Positions 25,877 through 35,433 of a DNA stretch of 64,000 nt are shown piece after piece. The stretch is taken from positions 372,001 through 436,000 of the forward strand of contig NZ_BEYR01000002.1 of NCBI RefSeq assembly GCF_002933815.1, written 5' to 3'. A program made the position numbers and the translations under genes. Numbering within the stretch: position 1 is the stretch's first letter; each line of letters opens with the position of its first letter. The DNA comes from Sphingobacterium sp. HMA12. Lineage in GTDB: Bacteria; Bacteroidota; Bacteroidia; Sphingobacteriales; Sphingobacteriaceae. Below the pieces are notes generated by a model. The model saw nothing but the letters and a program-made list of their open reading frames with translations. It was not told where the DNA came from and searched no databases.

Positions 25877-28474
25877 ATGAAAAAAAATGCTATTTTTCGA
25901 ATTAGCGTCATTTTTAGCTTGCTTTTAGCGGCGTCTTATCAGACTTACGCGCAAGTAGAAGATCCTAAACCCATTATAAATGCTTCATTAACAGGTACTG
26001 TCGTAGATGCTGTGACCAAAGAACCCCTACAGGGCGTAACCGTACAGCTTGAAGCAGTTACCCATCAGGTGAAGACCGATAGCAAAGGCGTATTTCAATT
26101 TGTTACAGGACAAAAATTGCCTTTTTCCCTTATTGTATCCATTGTGGGCTATCAAACAAGACGTGTTGTTGTAGACCAGTCGCCTACCGTGATCGAACTT
26201 ACTCCACGATTGGAGGCCTTAGACCAAGTGGTCGTTACTGCCCGTAGACGCAAAGAGCAGTTACAGGATGTCCCAATTCCTGTTTCTATTATCCGTGGGG
26301 CAGCACTGGAAGACGCCGGGGCTTTTAATGTCAATCGACTAAAAGAACTTGTTCCAACAGTACAGCTGTACTCTTCCAATGCGCGTAATACAACCCTGAA
26401 CATTCGGGGTCTCGGTTCGACTTATGGCCTGACCAACGATGGGATAGATCCTGGTGTCGGATTCTATCTTGACGGTGTTTACATCGCACGGCCTGCGGCA
26501 ACTTGGCTGGACTTTATTGATATTGACCAAATTGAAGTATTGCGTGGGCCACAGGGGACACTTTTTGGTAAAAATACCACTGCCGGGGCCTTTAACATTA
26601 CATCACGGCTACCTCAATTTACACCTGAGGCAAATGTTGAGGTCAGTTATGGCAATCAGGGCTTTATTCAAGCAAAGACATCTATTTCGGGACCTCTAGC
26701 TAAAAATCTGGCTGCCCGGGCTTCTTTTTCTGGCACACAAAGGGATGGCAATCTTTTCAACGTCCACACCAATCGAAAGATCAACGATATCAATAACCTA
26801 GGATTCAGGGGTCAATTGTTGTTTACACCAACGGAAAATATCAAACTTGTGCTCTCGGGTGACGTTTCCTCCCAAAAGCCGGATGGTTATGGTTGGGCAG
26901 TTGCCGGTGTTGTCAAAACTCAGCGGGCTGATTACCGGCAGTTTGATGCCATTATCAAAGATTTAGGCTATGAGCTGCCTTACAAAAGTGCATTTGAACG
27001 TAAGATCGATCTCGATACGCAATCCAAGGCGGACAATAAACTCGGCGGCGTAGCGCTGAATGCTGATATTAAGATTGGTGAAGGTACCTTGACATCAACT
27101 TCAGCTTGGCGAAAATGGACCTGGGTGCCTCTCAATGACCGGGATTATTTAGGTCTTCCTGTTTACACAGTTTCTGCCGGTAATTCAGTGCATAACCAAT
27201 GGTCGCAAGAATTTAGATATTCAGGCAAAATCAGCGAAAAAGTGAGTGGTGTGGTCGGTTTATTCGGTCTGTGGCAGGACCTTGGTACCGATCCTGTACA
27301 TACCGAGGAAACGGGATCCGCATTCTGGCGTTTCCAGAAAAGTTCAACAAGCGCCTTATGGGAGACCCCAGGATTATTTGATAATTTCGGTATTAAGACC
27401 GTTTACGGAATCAAAAGTACAAGCTTAGCCGCTTATACACAGATCGATTGGGAAGTGACTTCGAAACTTCATATCTTGCCGGGACTACGCTATAACTACG
27501 ACAAAAAGAAAGCAAATTACGACAGACAGACCTATGGTGGGCTACAGACATCCGATCCGGCACTCTTGGCTCTTAAAAACGGAGTCTATACCAACCAGAC
27601 TTTTGATATAAACGCAGATGCAGATAATTTTTCCGGGCAGCTTTCGGCAAAATACCGTTTCAATCCGAAGATTAATGCTTATGCTACCTATTCCATCAGC
27701 TATAAGCCAATTGGAATCAATGTGGGGGGATTGCCGACAGCAAATGGAGCGGTACTGCTGGATCTGGCGGAGGTAAAACCGGAAGCGGTACGCCACAAAG
27801 AGCTGGGTGTAAAGACCAATCCAACACGCAACTCGATCCTTAACCTATCGATTTACCAGACCGATATCAAAGATTATCAAACTCAGGTGCAAACACCTGA
27901 GCCAGGTGTGAATCGTGGCTACTTGGCCAATGCTGAAAAAGTACGTGTCAAAGGGGTGGAGTTGGATGGTAACATCAATATTGGACATTTCCTGCGGCTG
28001 AATGGCGCGCTGGCCTATACGGATGCGAAATACGTGAAATTTACAAATGCACCGGTTCCGCTGGAAGAAGTCGGTGGGCCTCAGGCTTTCAAGGATATTT
28101 CAGGCGGAGTTCTTCCCGGAGTTTCCAAATGGTCCTGGTCTTTAGGTGGGGAAATCAATCAGAGTGGCAAATTGATCGGAATCAATGGATCCTACTTTTT
28201 AGGTGCTGATGTTTTCCATCGTTCTAAGTTTTCCTCAAGTTCATCCCCGTCTCAATACCTGAACATCGATGCTTATACGCTGCTGAATGCAAGACTTGGT
28301 TTTAGAGGGTCAAATGGTGTTTCGGTTTTTGTGTGGAGCAGGAATCTGACAAATAAAGATTACTATGAGCAACTGCTGGCTGCGCCGGGTAGTTATGGTC
28401 AATATGCCGGCGTTGTTGCTGATCCGAGAACCTATGGTGTAACGCTGCGCTACAATTGGAAACAGGGGAATTAA
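25877..28474 (+). CDS. TonB-dependent receptor with CarboxypepD_reg-like domain
   Basis: The ATG at 25877 begins a clear signal peptide (MKKNAIFRISVIFSLLLAAS, cleavage near TYAQ); upstream codons are rejected for that reason. The 865-residue protein has a CarboxypepD_reg-like domain (SLTGTVVDAVTKEPLQGV), a plug with the RRRKEQLQDVPIPVSI TonB-box region, LRGPQGTLFGKNTTAGAFNI, and a long barrel ending RTYGVTLRYNWKQGN. It imports an unknown ligand across the outer membrane. It resembles the siderophore-receptor group more than the SusC group, and no SusD partner is present. A sigma/anti-sigma pair follows. Confidence 0.9.
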   Translation: MKKNAIFRISVIFSLLLAASYQTYAQVEDPKPIINASLTGTVVDAVTKEPLQGVTVQLEAVTHQVKTDSKGVFQFVTGQKLPFSLIVSIVGYQTRRVVVDQSPTVIELTPRLEALDQVVVTARRRKEQLQDVPIPVSIIRGAALEDAGAFNVNRLKELVPTVQLYSSNARNTTLNIRGLGSTYGLTNDGIDPGVGFYLDGVYIARPAATWLDFIDIDQIEVLRGPQGTLFGKNTTAGAFNITSRLPQFTPEANVEVSYGNQGFIQAKTSISGPLAKNLAARASFSGTQRDGNLFNVHTNRKINDINNLGFRGQLLFTPTENIKLVLSGDVSSQKPDGYGWAVAGVVKTQRADYRQFDAIIKDLGYELPYKSAFERKIDLDTQSKADNKLGGVALNADIKIGEGTLTSTSAWRKWTWVPLNDRDYLGLPVYTVSAGNSVHNQWSQEFRYSGKISEKVSGVVGLFGLWQDLGTDPVHTEETGSAFWRFQKSSTSALWETPGLFDNFGIKTVYGIKSTSLAAYTQIDWEVTSKLHILPGLRYNYDKKKANYDRQTYGGLQTSDPALLALKNGVYTNQTFDINADADNFSGQLSAKYRFNPKINAYATYSISYKPIGINVGGLPTANGAVLLDLAEVKPEAVRHKELGVKTNPTRNSILNLSIYQTDIKDYQTQVQTPEPGVNRGYLANAEKVRVKGVELDGNINIGHFLRLNGALAYTDAKYVKFTNAPVPLEEVGGPQAFKDISGGVLPGVSKWSWSLGGEINQSGKLIGINGSYFLGADVFHRSKFSSSSSPSQYLNIDAYTLLNARLGFRGSNGVSVFVWSRNLTNKDYYEQLLAAPGSYGQYAGVVADPRTYGVTLRYNWKQGN

Positions 28475-28507
28475 ATAAATCCGTAATTCATAAATATATT
28501 TTCATTG

Positions 28508-28539
28508 ACCGTCTCTAATGATTTAGGGACGGTTTTTTT
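28508..28539 (+). terminator. terminator after the first TonB-dependent receptor
   Basis: An 11-bp stem (ACCGTCTCTAA pairing with TTTAGGGACGGT, one G-T pair, loop TGAT) followed by seven T. Confidence 0.88.
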
Positions 28540-28657
28540 GTGTCCAAAACAAGGGATAATGTCAATGGAAATTTTATTGGCGATAATTCTTGGCCCATGC
28601 TTGCTTTATTTATGGAAAACCGTATCTTAATTCATCATTAAGGTGAAAGATTTGCGC

Positions 28658-29206
28658 ATGAACGAAAAAGAGCTATTACAACATTATAAAACAACAGGAG
28701 ATCTATCTGCGCTGGGAAAATTATATTCACCTTACATGTCTTTGCTTTATGGTGTATGCTTCAAGTACTTACAGGATCCCGATCGTAGCCAGGATGCTGT
28801 GATGCAGATTTTTGAAGAATTGATTCCAAAGCTTCGTCATTATGAGGTCGATAATTTTAAAAGCTGGTTGCACGTATACAGTAAGAACTATTGTTTGATG
28901 CAATTGCGCAAAGACAAAAGGACAACACAGGTGGATATTGAAGATAATTTGTTTGAGAGCGAACAGAAACTCAATGCCCAAGACGAATCAAAATGGGAAG
29001 AAAGCGATTTTGAAAAACTAGAAGGTTGCATGCAGACCTTAAATGAGGAACAAAAAGAATGTGTACGTTTGTTTTATCTGGAACAAAAGTGCTATAAAGA
29101 TATCGCAGATTTAACAGGGTATGACCTGAATAAAGTCAAGAGTGCCATCCAGAATGGAAAACGCAATCTAAAAATCTGTATGGAAAGGAAAGAAAATGGA
29201 AAATAA
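28658..29206 (+). CDS. ECF-type RNA polymerase sigma factor
   Basis: From the ATG at 28658 the protein has 182 residues (a GTG at 28643 is a weaker alternative; AAGGTGAAAG just upstream is the likely ribosome site). Region 2 is seen in LYGVCFKYLQDPDRSQDAVMQIFEELI and region 4 in the C-terminal helix-turn-helix SAIQNGKRNLK. It is an extracytoplasmic-function sigma factor. The next gene overlaps its end by 11 nt and encodes a membrane protein likely to hold it inactive. Two TonB-dependent receptor genes lie directly on both sides, which suggests they are the regulated genes. Confidence 0.9.
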   Translation: MNEKELLQHYKTTGDLSALGKLYSPYMSLLYGVCFKYLQDPDRSQDAVMQIFEELIPKLRHYEVDNFKSWLHVYSKNYCLMQLRKDKRTTQVDIEDNLFESEQKLNAQDESKWEESDFEKLEGCMQTLNEEQKECVRLFYLEQKCYKDIADLTGYDLNKVKSAIQNGKRNLKICMERKENGK

Positions 29207-29903
29207 TTATCAATTATCGCGAATTCATAATTACATCCATGGTTTGATGAGTAAGGAGGAAATGTTTCAACTGGAAAAAGAAGCATTGGAAGATCCTTTT
29301 TTGCAAGATGCCATAGATGGATATCGATTGCAGAATGGTGTGGATGCGAGACAGTTAAGTTTGTTGCAGCAGCGGCTCAATCGTCGGGTCGAGAATACCA
29401 TAGCGACAAGGCATGCACAGTATTATACTTGGCAGCGCCTGGCCATAGGAGCAGCAGCAGGAGTTTTGTTTGTCGTGTTATTGGCACTTTTATATTTTAA
29501 ACATTTCACTGGTAAAACCGAGCGCACCACAGATGTAACCTTAAGTGAACCGGAGAACCTAGTGACTATCGAGCCCCTGCTCGATGGCGGCGATGCGACT
29601 CCACTGGGAGGCTGGAAAGCATTTGAACACTATTTAAATAATCAATTGAAAGAAACGGGAATTGGAGGGGATATTATTGTCAATTTCACGATTGGCAAAG
29701 ATGGGCTTCCGGCTCAGATTCAGGCTGAGGATACTCCTGATCAAGCTCTTGTTGAAGAGACCGTAAGGCTTCTTCGTTCCGGAGTGAAATGGCAAGGCTC
29801 CAAGGGGCGGTTGAAGATCACTTTCCCCCTAAAAGAGAGGAAGAATTCATCCCAATCACATGTCATCAAACCACCACATTGTTTTGGAATAGAAAAATCT
29901 TAG
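29196..29903 (+). CDS. membrane anti-sigma-like protein with periplasmic TonB C-terminal-type domain
   Basis: The 235-residue protein overlaps the sigma gene by 11 nt. Its cytoplasmic N-terminus (about residues 8-44, IHNYIHGLMSKEEMFQLEKEA ending DAIDGY) resembles the Bacteroidota anti-sigma pattern. One membrane helix spans about residues 82-101. The periplasmic part (about 145-222, including GGWKAFEHYLNNQLKE, GGDIIVNFTIGKDG and ALVEETVRLLRSGVKW) has the TonB C-terminal form. This would let it contact an outer-membrane receptor while holding the sigma factor; that link is inference. The last 20 residues look unstructured. Confidence 0.8.
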   Translation: MENNYQLSRIHNYIHGLMSKEEMFQLEKEALEDPFLQDAIDGYRLQNGVDARQLSLLQQRLNRRVENTIATRHAQYYTWQRLAIGAAAGVLFVVLLALLYFKHFTGKTERTTDVTLSEPENLVTIEPLLDGGDATPLGGWKAFEHYLNNQLKETGIGGDIIVNFTIGKDGLPAQIQAEDTPDQALVEETVRLLRSGVKWQGSKGRLKITFPLKERKNSSQSHVIKPPHCFGIEKS

Positions 29904-29906
29904 TGC

Positions 29907-29950
29907 AAAAAAATGAGCGATTTCCTTCAAGAGAAATCGCTCATTTTTTT
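29907..29950. terminator. bidirectional terminator
   Basis: A stem of at least 12 bp (ATGAGCGATTTC with GAAATCGCTCAT, loop CTTCAAGA), A-tract before and T-tract after, lies between the converging anti-sigma and receptor genes. Confidence 0.9.
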
Positions 29951-29967
29951 GAAAAAATTATCCATTC

Positions 29968-32900
29968 TTAAAATGCATACCTCAACCCAAGCTGAATTTG
30001 AAAGGGATTGCCATTTAAATTGGATACACCAACGCCTGAACTCATATTATAAATATATTGCTGATTGGCGGCATCGAAACTCTTGATCGCATAAAGATTT
30101 TGTTTACCTAATTGATGTCCCACACCCCAGCTTTTTTTCAAGAGGTTGGCTACATTGAAGATATCAATAGAGGCTTCAAGGCCATGATTTTTATAGAATT
30201 TTACATTCTTTGCCAAATGGAGGTCAAATACGCCATAAAAACCATTGATCCCCCCATTACGTTCTGCTATTTGACCCAAATTGCCATTGATGTAGTTTTT
30301 GATGCTTTTCTCCGCATTTGGATCGTCCAGGATTGCTTGAATACCGTTTTTGATATATTCCGGCGTATTTTTGTTGTTGGGATCGTAAATAAAAGCAAGA
30401 TCGTTGGAATTTACAAAGTCTCCATTGACATTTCCATTGACAGCTAATGAATAACGTGTTCCAGCAATTCCACTGAATCGCAAGCCCATAGAAACACCCC
30501 ATAAAGAGGGCATTGTTCCATAGAACACGACTTTATGGCGGAATTGATTATCCGAATATGACATTGTACTTAAGTCGCGGGGATCGTCTTTGACCATTAG
30601 GGAGAGGGTAGCAGTATTGGCAACATTACCATTATACGAGGTATTGTCTTTTGTATCATTCCAGGTATAGGACATCGTGATTTGTCCATCCTTGTAGTAA
30701 CGATAAGTTCCGTCCAATACTACGGTATACGAATTGTTTTTTCCATCACTATTCATTTCCAATACCCGACCAACCTGTTTGGTCTTACGGCTATTGGTCC
30801 AGTTGGCTGCACCGTTTGTCGTATTGATGCTTGACGCCGGAACATACACGCCACGGTTACCCTCGGCAGTCAACCTAAAATAAGGATCCTCCACCATATT
30901 GCGATCCACATACATATAGTTGTTGCGTCCCCAAGTTCCATAAGCACTTAAACCGATGCGTAGCGAAGGCGTGAAGAAATGATTGATAGAAATATTCGCT
31001 TTATATACAGTCGGCACTTTCACGTCCTTGCTATTGGTATTGATTGTGACAAGTTTTTCGATCTTTGGATTGTCCAGCAGTTCGCGTCCTGGAGCTGTAT
31101 CGGGATCCTTGCGATATCCGGCGAAATTTGGCTTAGGGATTAATGTAGGATCCGTGATATCTACGCCAGCAATGCGTGAGCCGTCAAACAACATATTGTT
31201 TAACATAGAATATGGGTTGAGTGCCGACCCAAATATACCAGCTCCAAAACGGATGATATTTTTTCTCTCTTCATTGATATCCCAGTTGAATTGCACACGA
31301 GGCTGTATTTGAAACGTGTTAATCCCATTGTCGGTTGAAAGACCCAGTTCGTCATAAACTGTCTGGTTGAACATCGCCTTCTTGAGGTATTTAGTGTTGT
31401 CTAGACGTAGGCCCCCGACGACGTCCAGACCTCTTGCAATTTTAGCTTCCATTTGCCCATAAACACCTACAGCCAGATTGTTGACCAAAGTGTTTTCCTT
31501 GTCAGTCATATAAACATCGCGCGCATAGCGATAAGGGGTCAGGTTATCGAAGTTTTGTAAACCTGTAAAATAAAAACGACCGTTCAATTCACTACCGTAA
31601 CGAAAATCCATGTTTGTGTACATGATATCGGCACCGAAGGTATATTTAATCTTATCTGTGTTGTAATACAGGTTGTTGACCAACTGCAGCATATTGCCAT
31701 TGAACCATTCTGGTGAAAAGCGTTGACCACCGAGTTGGATAGAATTGTTGTATTTATTTGTACCATCTACTGATTGGATGGATTCAACGATAGCACGGGG
31801 AATACTATGTGACTGGTCAAATCCATCAACATTATGCTGTGCTTCAGAGCGTTCGTAAAAATGCTGGATCTTCAAATCATTCGTCAATCTTGAACTAATC
31901 GAAGTACGCAAAGAAGCCATAAGGCTATTGTTTATATACTTTCTGTTGGTGTAAGATTCATAGGCATTAATTCCCGTATTATCCCCTTCCTGTTGATTGT
32001 CAGAGTCGTACACAAAGTTATTGCGAATAGTCAATAGGTTCCTTTCATTTAATTGCCAGTCGATTCGAGCGAACGCGGCGTCAGTCTTTTTCTTTTTGTC
32101 AAAAGAGCCAAATAGGCGGTCGGCACTAGCACCATATTTACCTACAGCAATTCGAGTGAAATCATCCAAAGTCGTTTGTGTAACTTTGTATCGTGCAATA
32201 TCTTCGGTTGTTTGTATATCGGCAATCTGAAGCGGACGTGTATCCATTTGACGATCCCATGTAACAAAGAAATGTGCTTTATCCTTAATAATTGGACCGC
32301 CAAGCGAAAATCCATATTGATAAGTGGAAAATTTCTGTTTACGTGGAGTTTCATTCAGATTATATTTACTGGAAAGCCAATCTGCCCGGGCAAAAGTAAA
32401 GGCACTTCCGGTCAGGGTATTTGTTCCTGATTTGGTCACGGTTGTAATGCTACCGCCGCCACTACGGCCAAAAGTGACATCATAATCGTTGGTGACCACT
32501 TTGAATTCGCGAATAGCCTCCATAGAAATTGAATAAGCACCACCGCTATTTCCGCCCGCTACCGTACTGCGCGAGTTCATGCCATCTACCGTAAAATTAG
32601 TCGAAGATGCGCGTTGGCCCGCAAGGTTCGTCCCGCTGCTCACTGGCGATAGATCGATCAGCGAAGAAAAATTCCGACCATTTACAGGCATTTTCTTAAG
32701 ATCATTTGCCGTAATAGCGGTAGAGGCACCTAACGTTTTGATCTTATTTTTAAGATCAGCAGCGGCGCCCTGTACAATCACTTCGTCAAGCGTCGTTTCT
32801 GTAGAAGATAATCTAAAATCTACTATAAGCTCATCACCATAACTTAATTTATAGTCTGTTTTCTTTTGCTCGGCATAACCGACATGGTTGACTGATACAG

Positions 32901-33141
32901 TGTATGGAGAGCCTAAGGGCAGCTGCTGGAAGGTATATACCCCATTTTGATTGGTCAACGTTGATTGTCTAAATCCAGTAGATTCATTCCGCACAGATAC
33001 TGAGCTGCCCTTGACCGGTCCGGTTCCATCTGTAATACGGCCTGTGATAGTTGCTTCAGTACCTTGGGCCCAGCTTCTGCTTGGAATTTGAAAAAACGTA
33101 ATAATGGTTAAGAGCATAAACCAAATGATGTTTTTCTGCAT
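29968..33141 (-). CDS. TonB-dependent receptor (Oar-like)
   Basis: The 1057-residue protein has a signal peptide ending RSWAQG, a CarboxypepD_reg domain (ATITGRITDGTGPVKGSSV), the plug motif PVNGRNFSSLIDLSPVSSG, and SNNDLAFIYDP-type barrel segments; it ends in QIQLGLRYAF with a terminal aromatic residue. It resembles Oar-type outer-membrane receptors. The ligand is unknown. It faces the sigma/anti-sigma pair across a bidirectional terminator. An inverted repeat ACCG-TTAAGT-CGGT (33218-33231) lies about 75 nt upstream of the ATG. Confidence 0.9.
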   Translation of the reverse strand: MQKNIIWFMLLTIITFFQIPSRSWAQGTEATITGRITDGTGPVKGSSVSVRNESTGFRQSTLTNQNGVYTFQQLPLGSPYTVSVNHVGYAEQKKTDYKLSYGDELIVDFRLSSTETTLDEVIVQGAAADLKNKIKTLGASTAITANDLKKMPVNGRNFSSLIDLSPVSSGTNLAGQRASSTNFTVDGMNSRSTVAGGNSGGAYSISMEAIREFKVVTNDYDVTFGRSGGGSITTVTKSGTNTLTGSAFTFARADWLSSKYNLNETPRKQKFSTYQYGFSLGGPIIKDKAHFFVTWDRQMDTRPLQIADIQTTEDIARYKVTQTTLDDFTRIAVGKYGASADRLFGSFDKKKKTDAAFARIDWQLNERNLLTIRNNFVYDSDNQQEGDNTGINAYESYTNRKYINNSLMASLRTSISSRLTNDLKIQHFYERSEAQHNVDGFDQSHSIPRAIVESIQSVDGTNKYNNSIQLGGQRFSPEWFNGNMLQLVNNLYYNTDKIKYTFGADIMYTNMDFRYGSELNGRFYFTGLQNFDNLTPYRYARDVYMTDKENTLVNNLAVGVYGQMEAKIARGLDVVGGLRLDNTKYLKKAMFNQTVYDELGLSTDNGINTFQIQPRVQFNWDINEERKNIIRFGAGIFGSALNPYSMLNNMLFDGSRIAGVDITDPTLIPKPNFAGYRKDPDTAPGRELLDNPKIEKLVTINTNSKDVKVPTVYKANISINHFFTPSLRIGLSAYGTWGRNNYMYVDRNMVEDPYFRLTAEGNRGVYVPASSINTTNGAANWTNSRKTKQVGRVLEMNSDGKNNSYTVVLDGTYRYYKDGQITMSYTWNDTKDNTSYNGNVANTATLSLMVKDDPRDLSTMSYSDNQFRHKVVFYGTMPSLWGVSMGLRFSGIAGTRYSLAVNGNVNGDFVNSNDLAFIYDPNNKNTPEYIKNGIQAILDDPNAEKSIKNYINGNLGQIAERNGGINGFYGVFDLHLAKNVKFYKNHGLEASIDIFNVANLLKKSWGVGHQLGKQNLYAIKSFDAANQQYIYNMSSGVGVSNLNGNPFQIQLGLRYAF

Positions 33142-33371
33142 AATAATTTCGTTTCTAGTTTAGTTGATTAGTATTTGTCACAAGTATGTTGCGAAATTAT
33201 TCGTATAGTATTGCTAAACCGTTAAGTCGGTATTATTAAATATTTAAAAAAAAATAGGCCGTGTTAAGATAAAGATAAAGTATGCACTGATAGGGGAATC
33301 AATAGCTTGTGCGGACAGTATATGTCCTTTGGTAAGGAAGTCAATTGGTAACGAAGGATCGAAAAACCAAT

Positions 33372-33396
33372 AAGGGCCCGAATGATTCGAGCCCTT
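33372..33396. terminator. stem-loop 3' of the nitroreductase gene
   Basis: AAGGGC...GCCCTT with an inner CGAA/TTCG helix, one mismatch. The T tract on the nitroreductase strand is interrupted, so efficiency is uncertain. Confidence 0.6.
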
Positions 33397-33417
33397 GTTC
33401 ATTTATGATAAGCTACC

Positions 33418-33981
33418 TTATTCTTCCCAACGAATTTTTTCTTCGATAGGCGTACGTACAGGTTCGCGTGCATCGGATTCATGATGGCCTAAGTAAAATA
33501 GGCCGATACATTTTTGGTTCTCTTCCAGATTAAGGAAAGCGCCCAAATGATTAATTAAGCCTGGTGTTGCCCAGTAACCGCCTAAGTTCAACGAATGTGC
33601 TGCGAGCCACATATTTTCTACAGCGGCAGCAGTACACGCCAGTTCTTCCCACTCGGGCACTTCACCTGTATAATTGACAATTAGTGCAATGGCAACATTT
33701 GATTGTGTTGCTTTCTTGCCCATGGTGACCTCTGTTGCTTCCGTATATTTCTCTGCTGGCGTAACCGATTTATAGATGCGCGATAATTCAGTACCCAAGC
33801 GTTGCAGTCCCTCTTTGCGGAAGACGACAAAACGCCAAGGTTGTGTCCGTTTATGTGTAGGAGCAGCATTAGCTGCTTCTAAAATGCTGAGGATATCTTC
33901 TTTGCTTACTTCCTCTTCTGTAAAAGAAGCCTGAAATACCGATCTTCTGTAGTGTATTGCTTTTAAAACGTCGTTTTTCAT
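33418..33981 (-). CDS. nitroreductase family protein
   Basis: The 187-residue protein has the FMN-binding features of the nitroreductase superfamily: IHYRRSVFQASF at the start, APTHKRTQPWRFVVFR, the GGYWATPGLINH segment and the C-terminal GLFYLGHHESD. It is an FMN-dependent cytoplasmic oxidoreductase; the physiological substrate is unknown. It begins 27 nt after the peptidase T stop on the same strand and is probably transcribed with it. Confidence 0.9.
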   Translation of the reverse strand: MKNDVLKAIHYRRSVFQASFTEEEVSKEDILSILEAANAAPTHKRTQPWRFVVFRKEGLQRLGTELSRIYKSVTPAEKYTEATEVTMGKKATQSNVAIALIVNYTGEVPEWEELACTAAAVENMWLAAHSLNLGGYWATPGLINHLGAFLNLEENQKCIGLFYLGHHESDAREPVRTPIEEKIRWEE

Positions 33982-34008
33982 TAAAAATATGTTGATTTTA
34001 GAATGTAT

Positions 34009-35271
34009 TTATGCTTTTTCTTCCCATAAAGATACAACATGCAAAATTGTTTTGACTGCTTTTTCCATATCTTGTGCTGATACCCATTCCTGCTTCCCAT
34101 GAAATGCGTGTCCACCGGCGAAAATATTAGGACATGGTAGGCCCATAAATGAAAGGCGTGACCCATCTGTACCACCACGAATGCTTCGTCTTTCTGCGAT
34201 CATACCCGCCCTTGTAATCGCTTCCATACCGATCTCCATAATTTCGGGATATTGATCCAGTACCTCTTTCATGTTGCGGTATTGCTCTTTTACGGTGAAC
34301 GTATAAGTACAATTTGGATAGCGCTCAACAATAGATTTTGCTATCGCTTCCAATTCATTTTCGTGTTTTTTAAGATTAGCTGTCGCATGATCACGGATGA
34401 TAAATTGGATTTCGGCTTTTTCAACCGTTCCACTGATATTTACAGGGTGTACAAAACCATCTTTCTTATTGGTGCTTTCTGGAGAAAGTCTATCTTTGGG
34501 TAAAGCATCGATGATGGCACTTGCGATTTTAATCGCACTTTGCATCTTTCCTTTTGCAAAACCTGGGTGCACCGAGACGCCATGGATTGTTAAAGTTGCT
34601 CCATCTGCCGAGAATGTCTCATCCTCGATCGTACCAGCTTTTTCACCGTCCATGGTGTAGGCAAAATCTGCCGCCAGACGTTTTAAATCTGCTTTATCAA
34701 CTCCGCGGCCGATTTCCTCGTCCGGTGTGAATAAAATCTTGATAGCTCCATGCTTAATCTCAGAGTGTTTCATTAATAGGCGGGCAGCATCCATTATTTC
34801 AGCAATACCCGCTTTATCGTCTGCCCCCAATAGTGTTGTTCCGCTGGCTGTAATTACATCGTTTCCGATTTGATTGGCCAGGTCGGGATGCTCTGCATAT
34901 TTGATCACAATGCTCGTATCGTCCGGAAGTACCAAATCTTGACCTTGGTAATTGTGGTGGACCAGAGGTTTTACATCTTTGCCCGAAGAATCCGGAGAAG
35001 TGTCCATATGAGAACAGAAGCAGATCACTGGAACTTTCTTGGTTGTATTGGAGGGGATAGTCGCATAGATGTAACCATTTTCATCCATAGCTGCGTCCGA
35101 GATACCCAATGATAGTAATTCCTCTACCAATAATTTGCCCAGATTTTTCTGTTTTTCCGTTGACGGACATGTCGGAGAATTTACATCCGATTGTGTGTCA
35201 ATCTGTACGTAGCGCTGAAATCTTTCCGAAACTGAAAAGTCACTTATGTTATTAATATCAAATGTGCTCAT
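34009..35271 (-). CDS. pepT: peptidase T (aminotripeptidase)
   Basis: Start at 35271 gives 420 residues, close to the usual length; an in-frame ATG-like start at 35352 is rejected because the promoter box 35301-35308 would lie inside it. Metal-site motifs are present: SHMDTSPD, LLGADDKAGIAEI, LFTPDEEIGRG and the C-terminal RGGTDGSRLSFMGLPCPNI, GGHAFHGKQEWV. It is a dinuclear zinc M20 aminotripeptidase of the cytoplasm that removes the N-terminal residue of tripeptides. Confidence 0.96.
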   Translation of the reverse strand: MSTFDINNISDFSVSERFQRYVQIDTQSDVNSPTCPSTEKQKNLGKLLVEELLSLGISDAAMDENGYIYATIPSNTTKKVPVICFCSHMDTSPDSSGKDVKPLVHHNYQGQDLVLPDDTSIVIKYAEHPDLANQIGNDVITASGTTLLGADDKAGIAEIMDAARLLMKHSEIKHGAIKILFTPDEEIGRGVDKADLKRLAADFAYTMDGEKAGTIEDETFSADGATLTIHGVSVHPGFAKGKMQSAIKIASAIIDALPKDRLSPESTNKKDGFVHPVNISGTVEKAEIQFIIRDHATANLKKHENELEAIAKSIVERYPNCTYTFTVKEQYRNMKEVLDQYPEIMEIGMEAITRAGMIAERRSIRGGTDGSRLSFMGLPCPNIFAGGHAFHGKQEWVSAQDMEKAVKTILHVVSLWEEKA

Positions 35272-35300
35272 TTTTATCGCCCTAATATGATAAGGGTGAC

Positions 35301-35333
35301 CAAATTTACAAATTCTAACGGGCTTCGGCCAAA
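35301..35333 (-). promoter_or_regulatory. promoter of the peptidase T gene
   Basis: On the minus strand TTTG (35333-35330), 21-nt spacer, TAAATTTG (35308-35301). Leader about 25 nt. The -33 element lies in the T-tract of the preceding terminator. Confidence 0.72.
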
Positions 35334-35336
35334 AAC

Positions 35337-35372
35337 AAACAAGACTTGTCAATAAACTGACAAGTCTTGTTT
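35337..35372 (-). terminator. terminator of the DUF4197 gene
   Basis: A perfect 15-bp stem (AAACAAGACTTGTCA and its complement, loop ATAAAC) followed on the minus strand by TGTTTTTGG. It abuts the peptidase T promoter. Confidence 0.88.
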
Positions 35373-35433
35373 ATTAAAGGTAATATCTCGCTAAAATCCT
35401 TTATCTTTTTCCGGGACTAATCCTAAGTTTAGC

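Noticed and set aside
33218..33231. Inverted repeat ACCG-TTAAGT-CGGT upstream of the Oar-like receptor.
   Set aside because: Only 4-bp arms; too short to claim an operator without a second copy.
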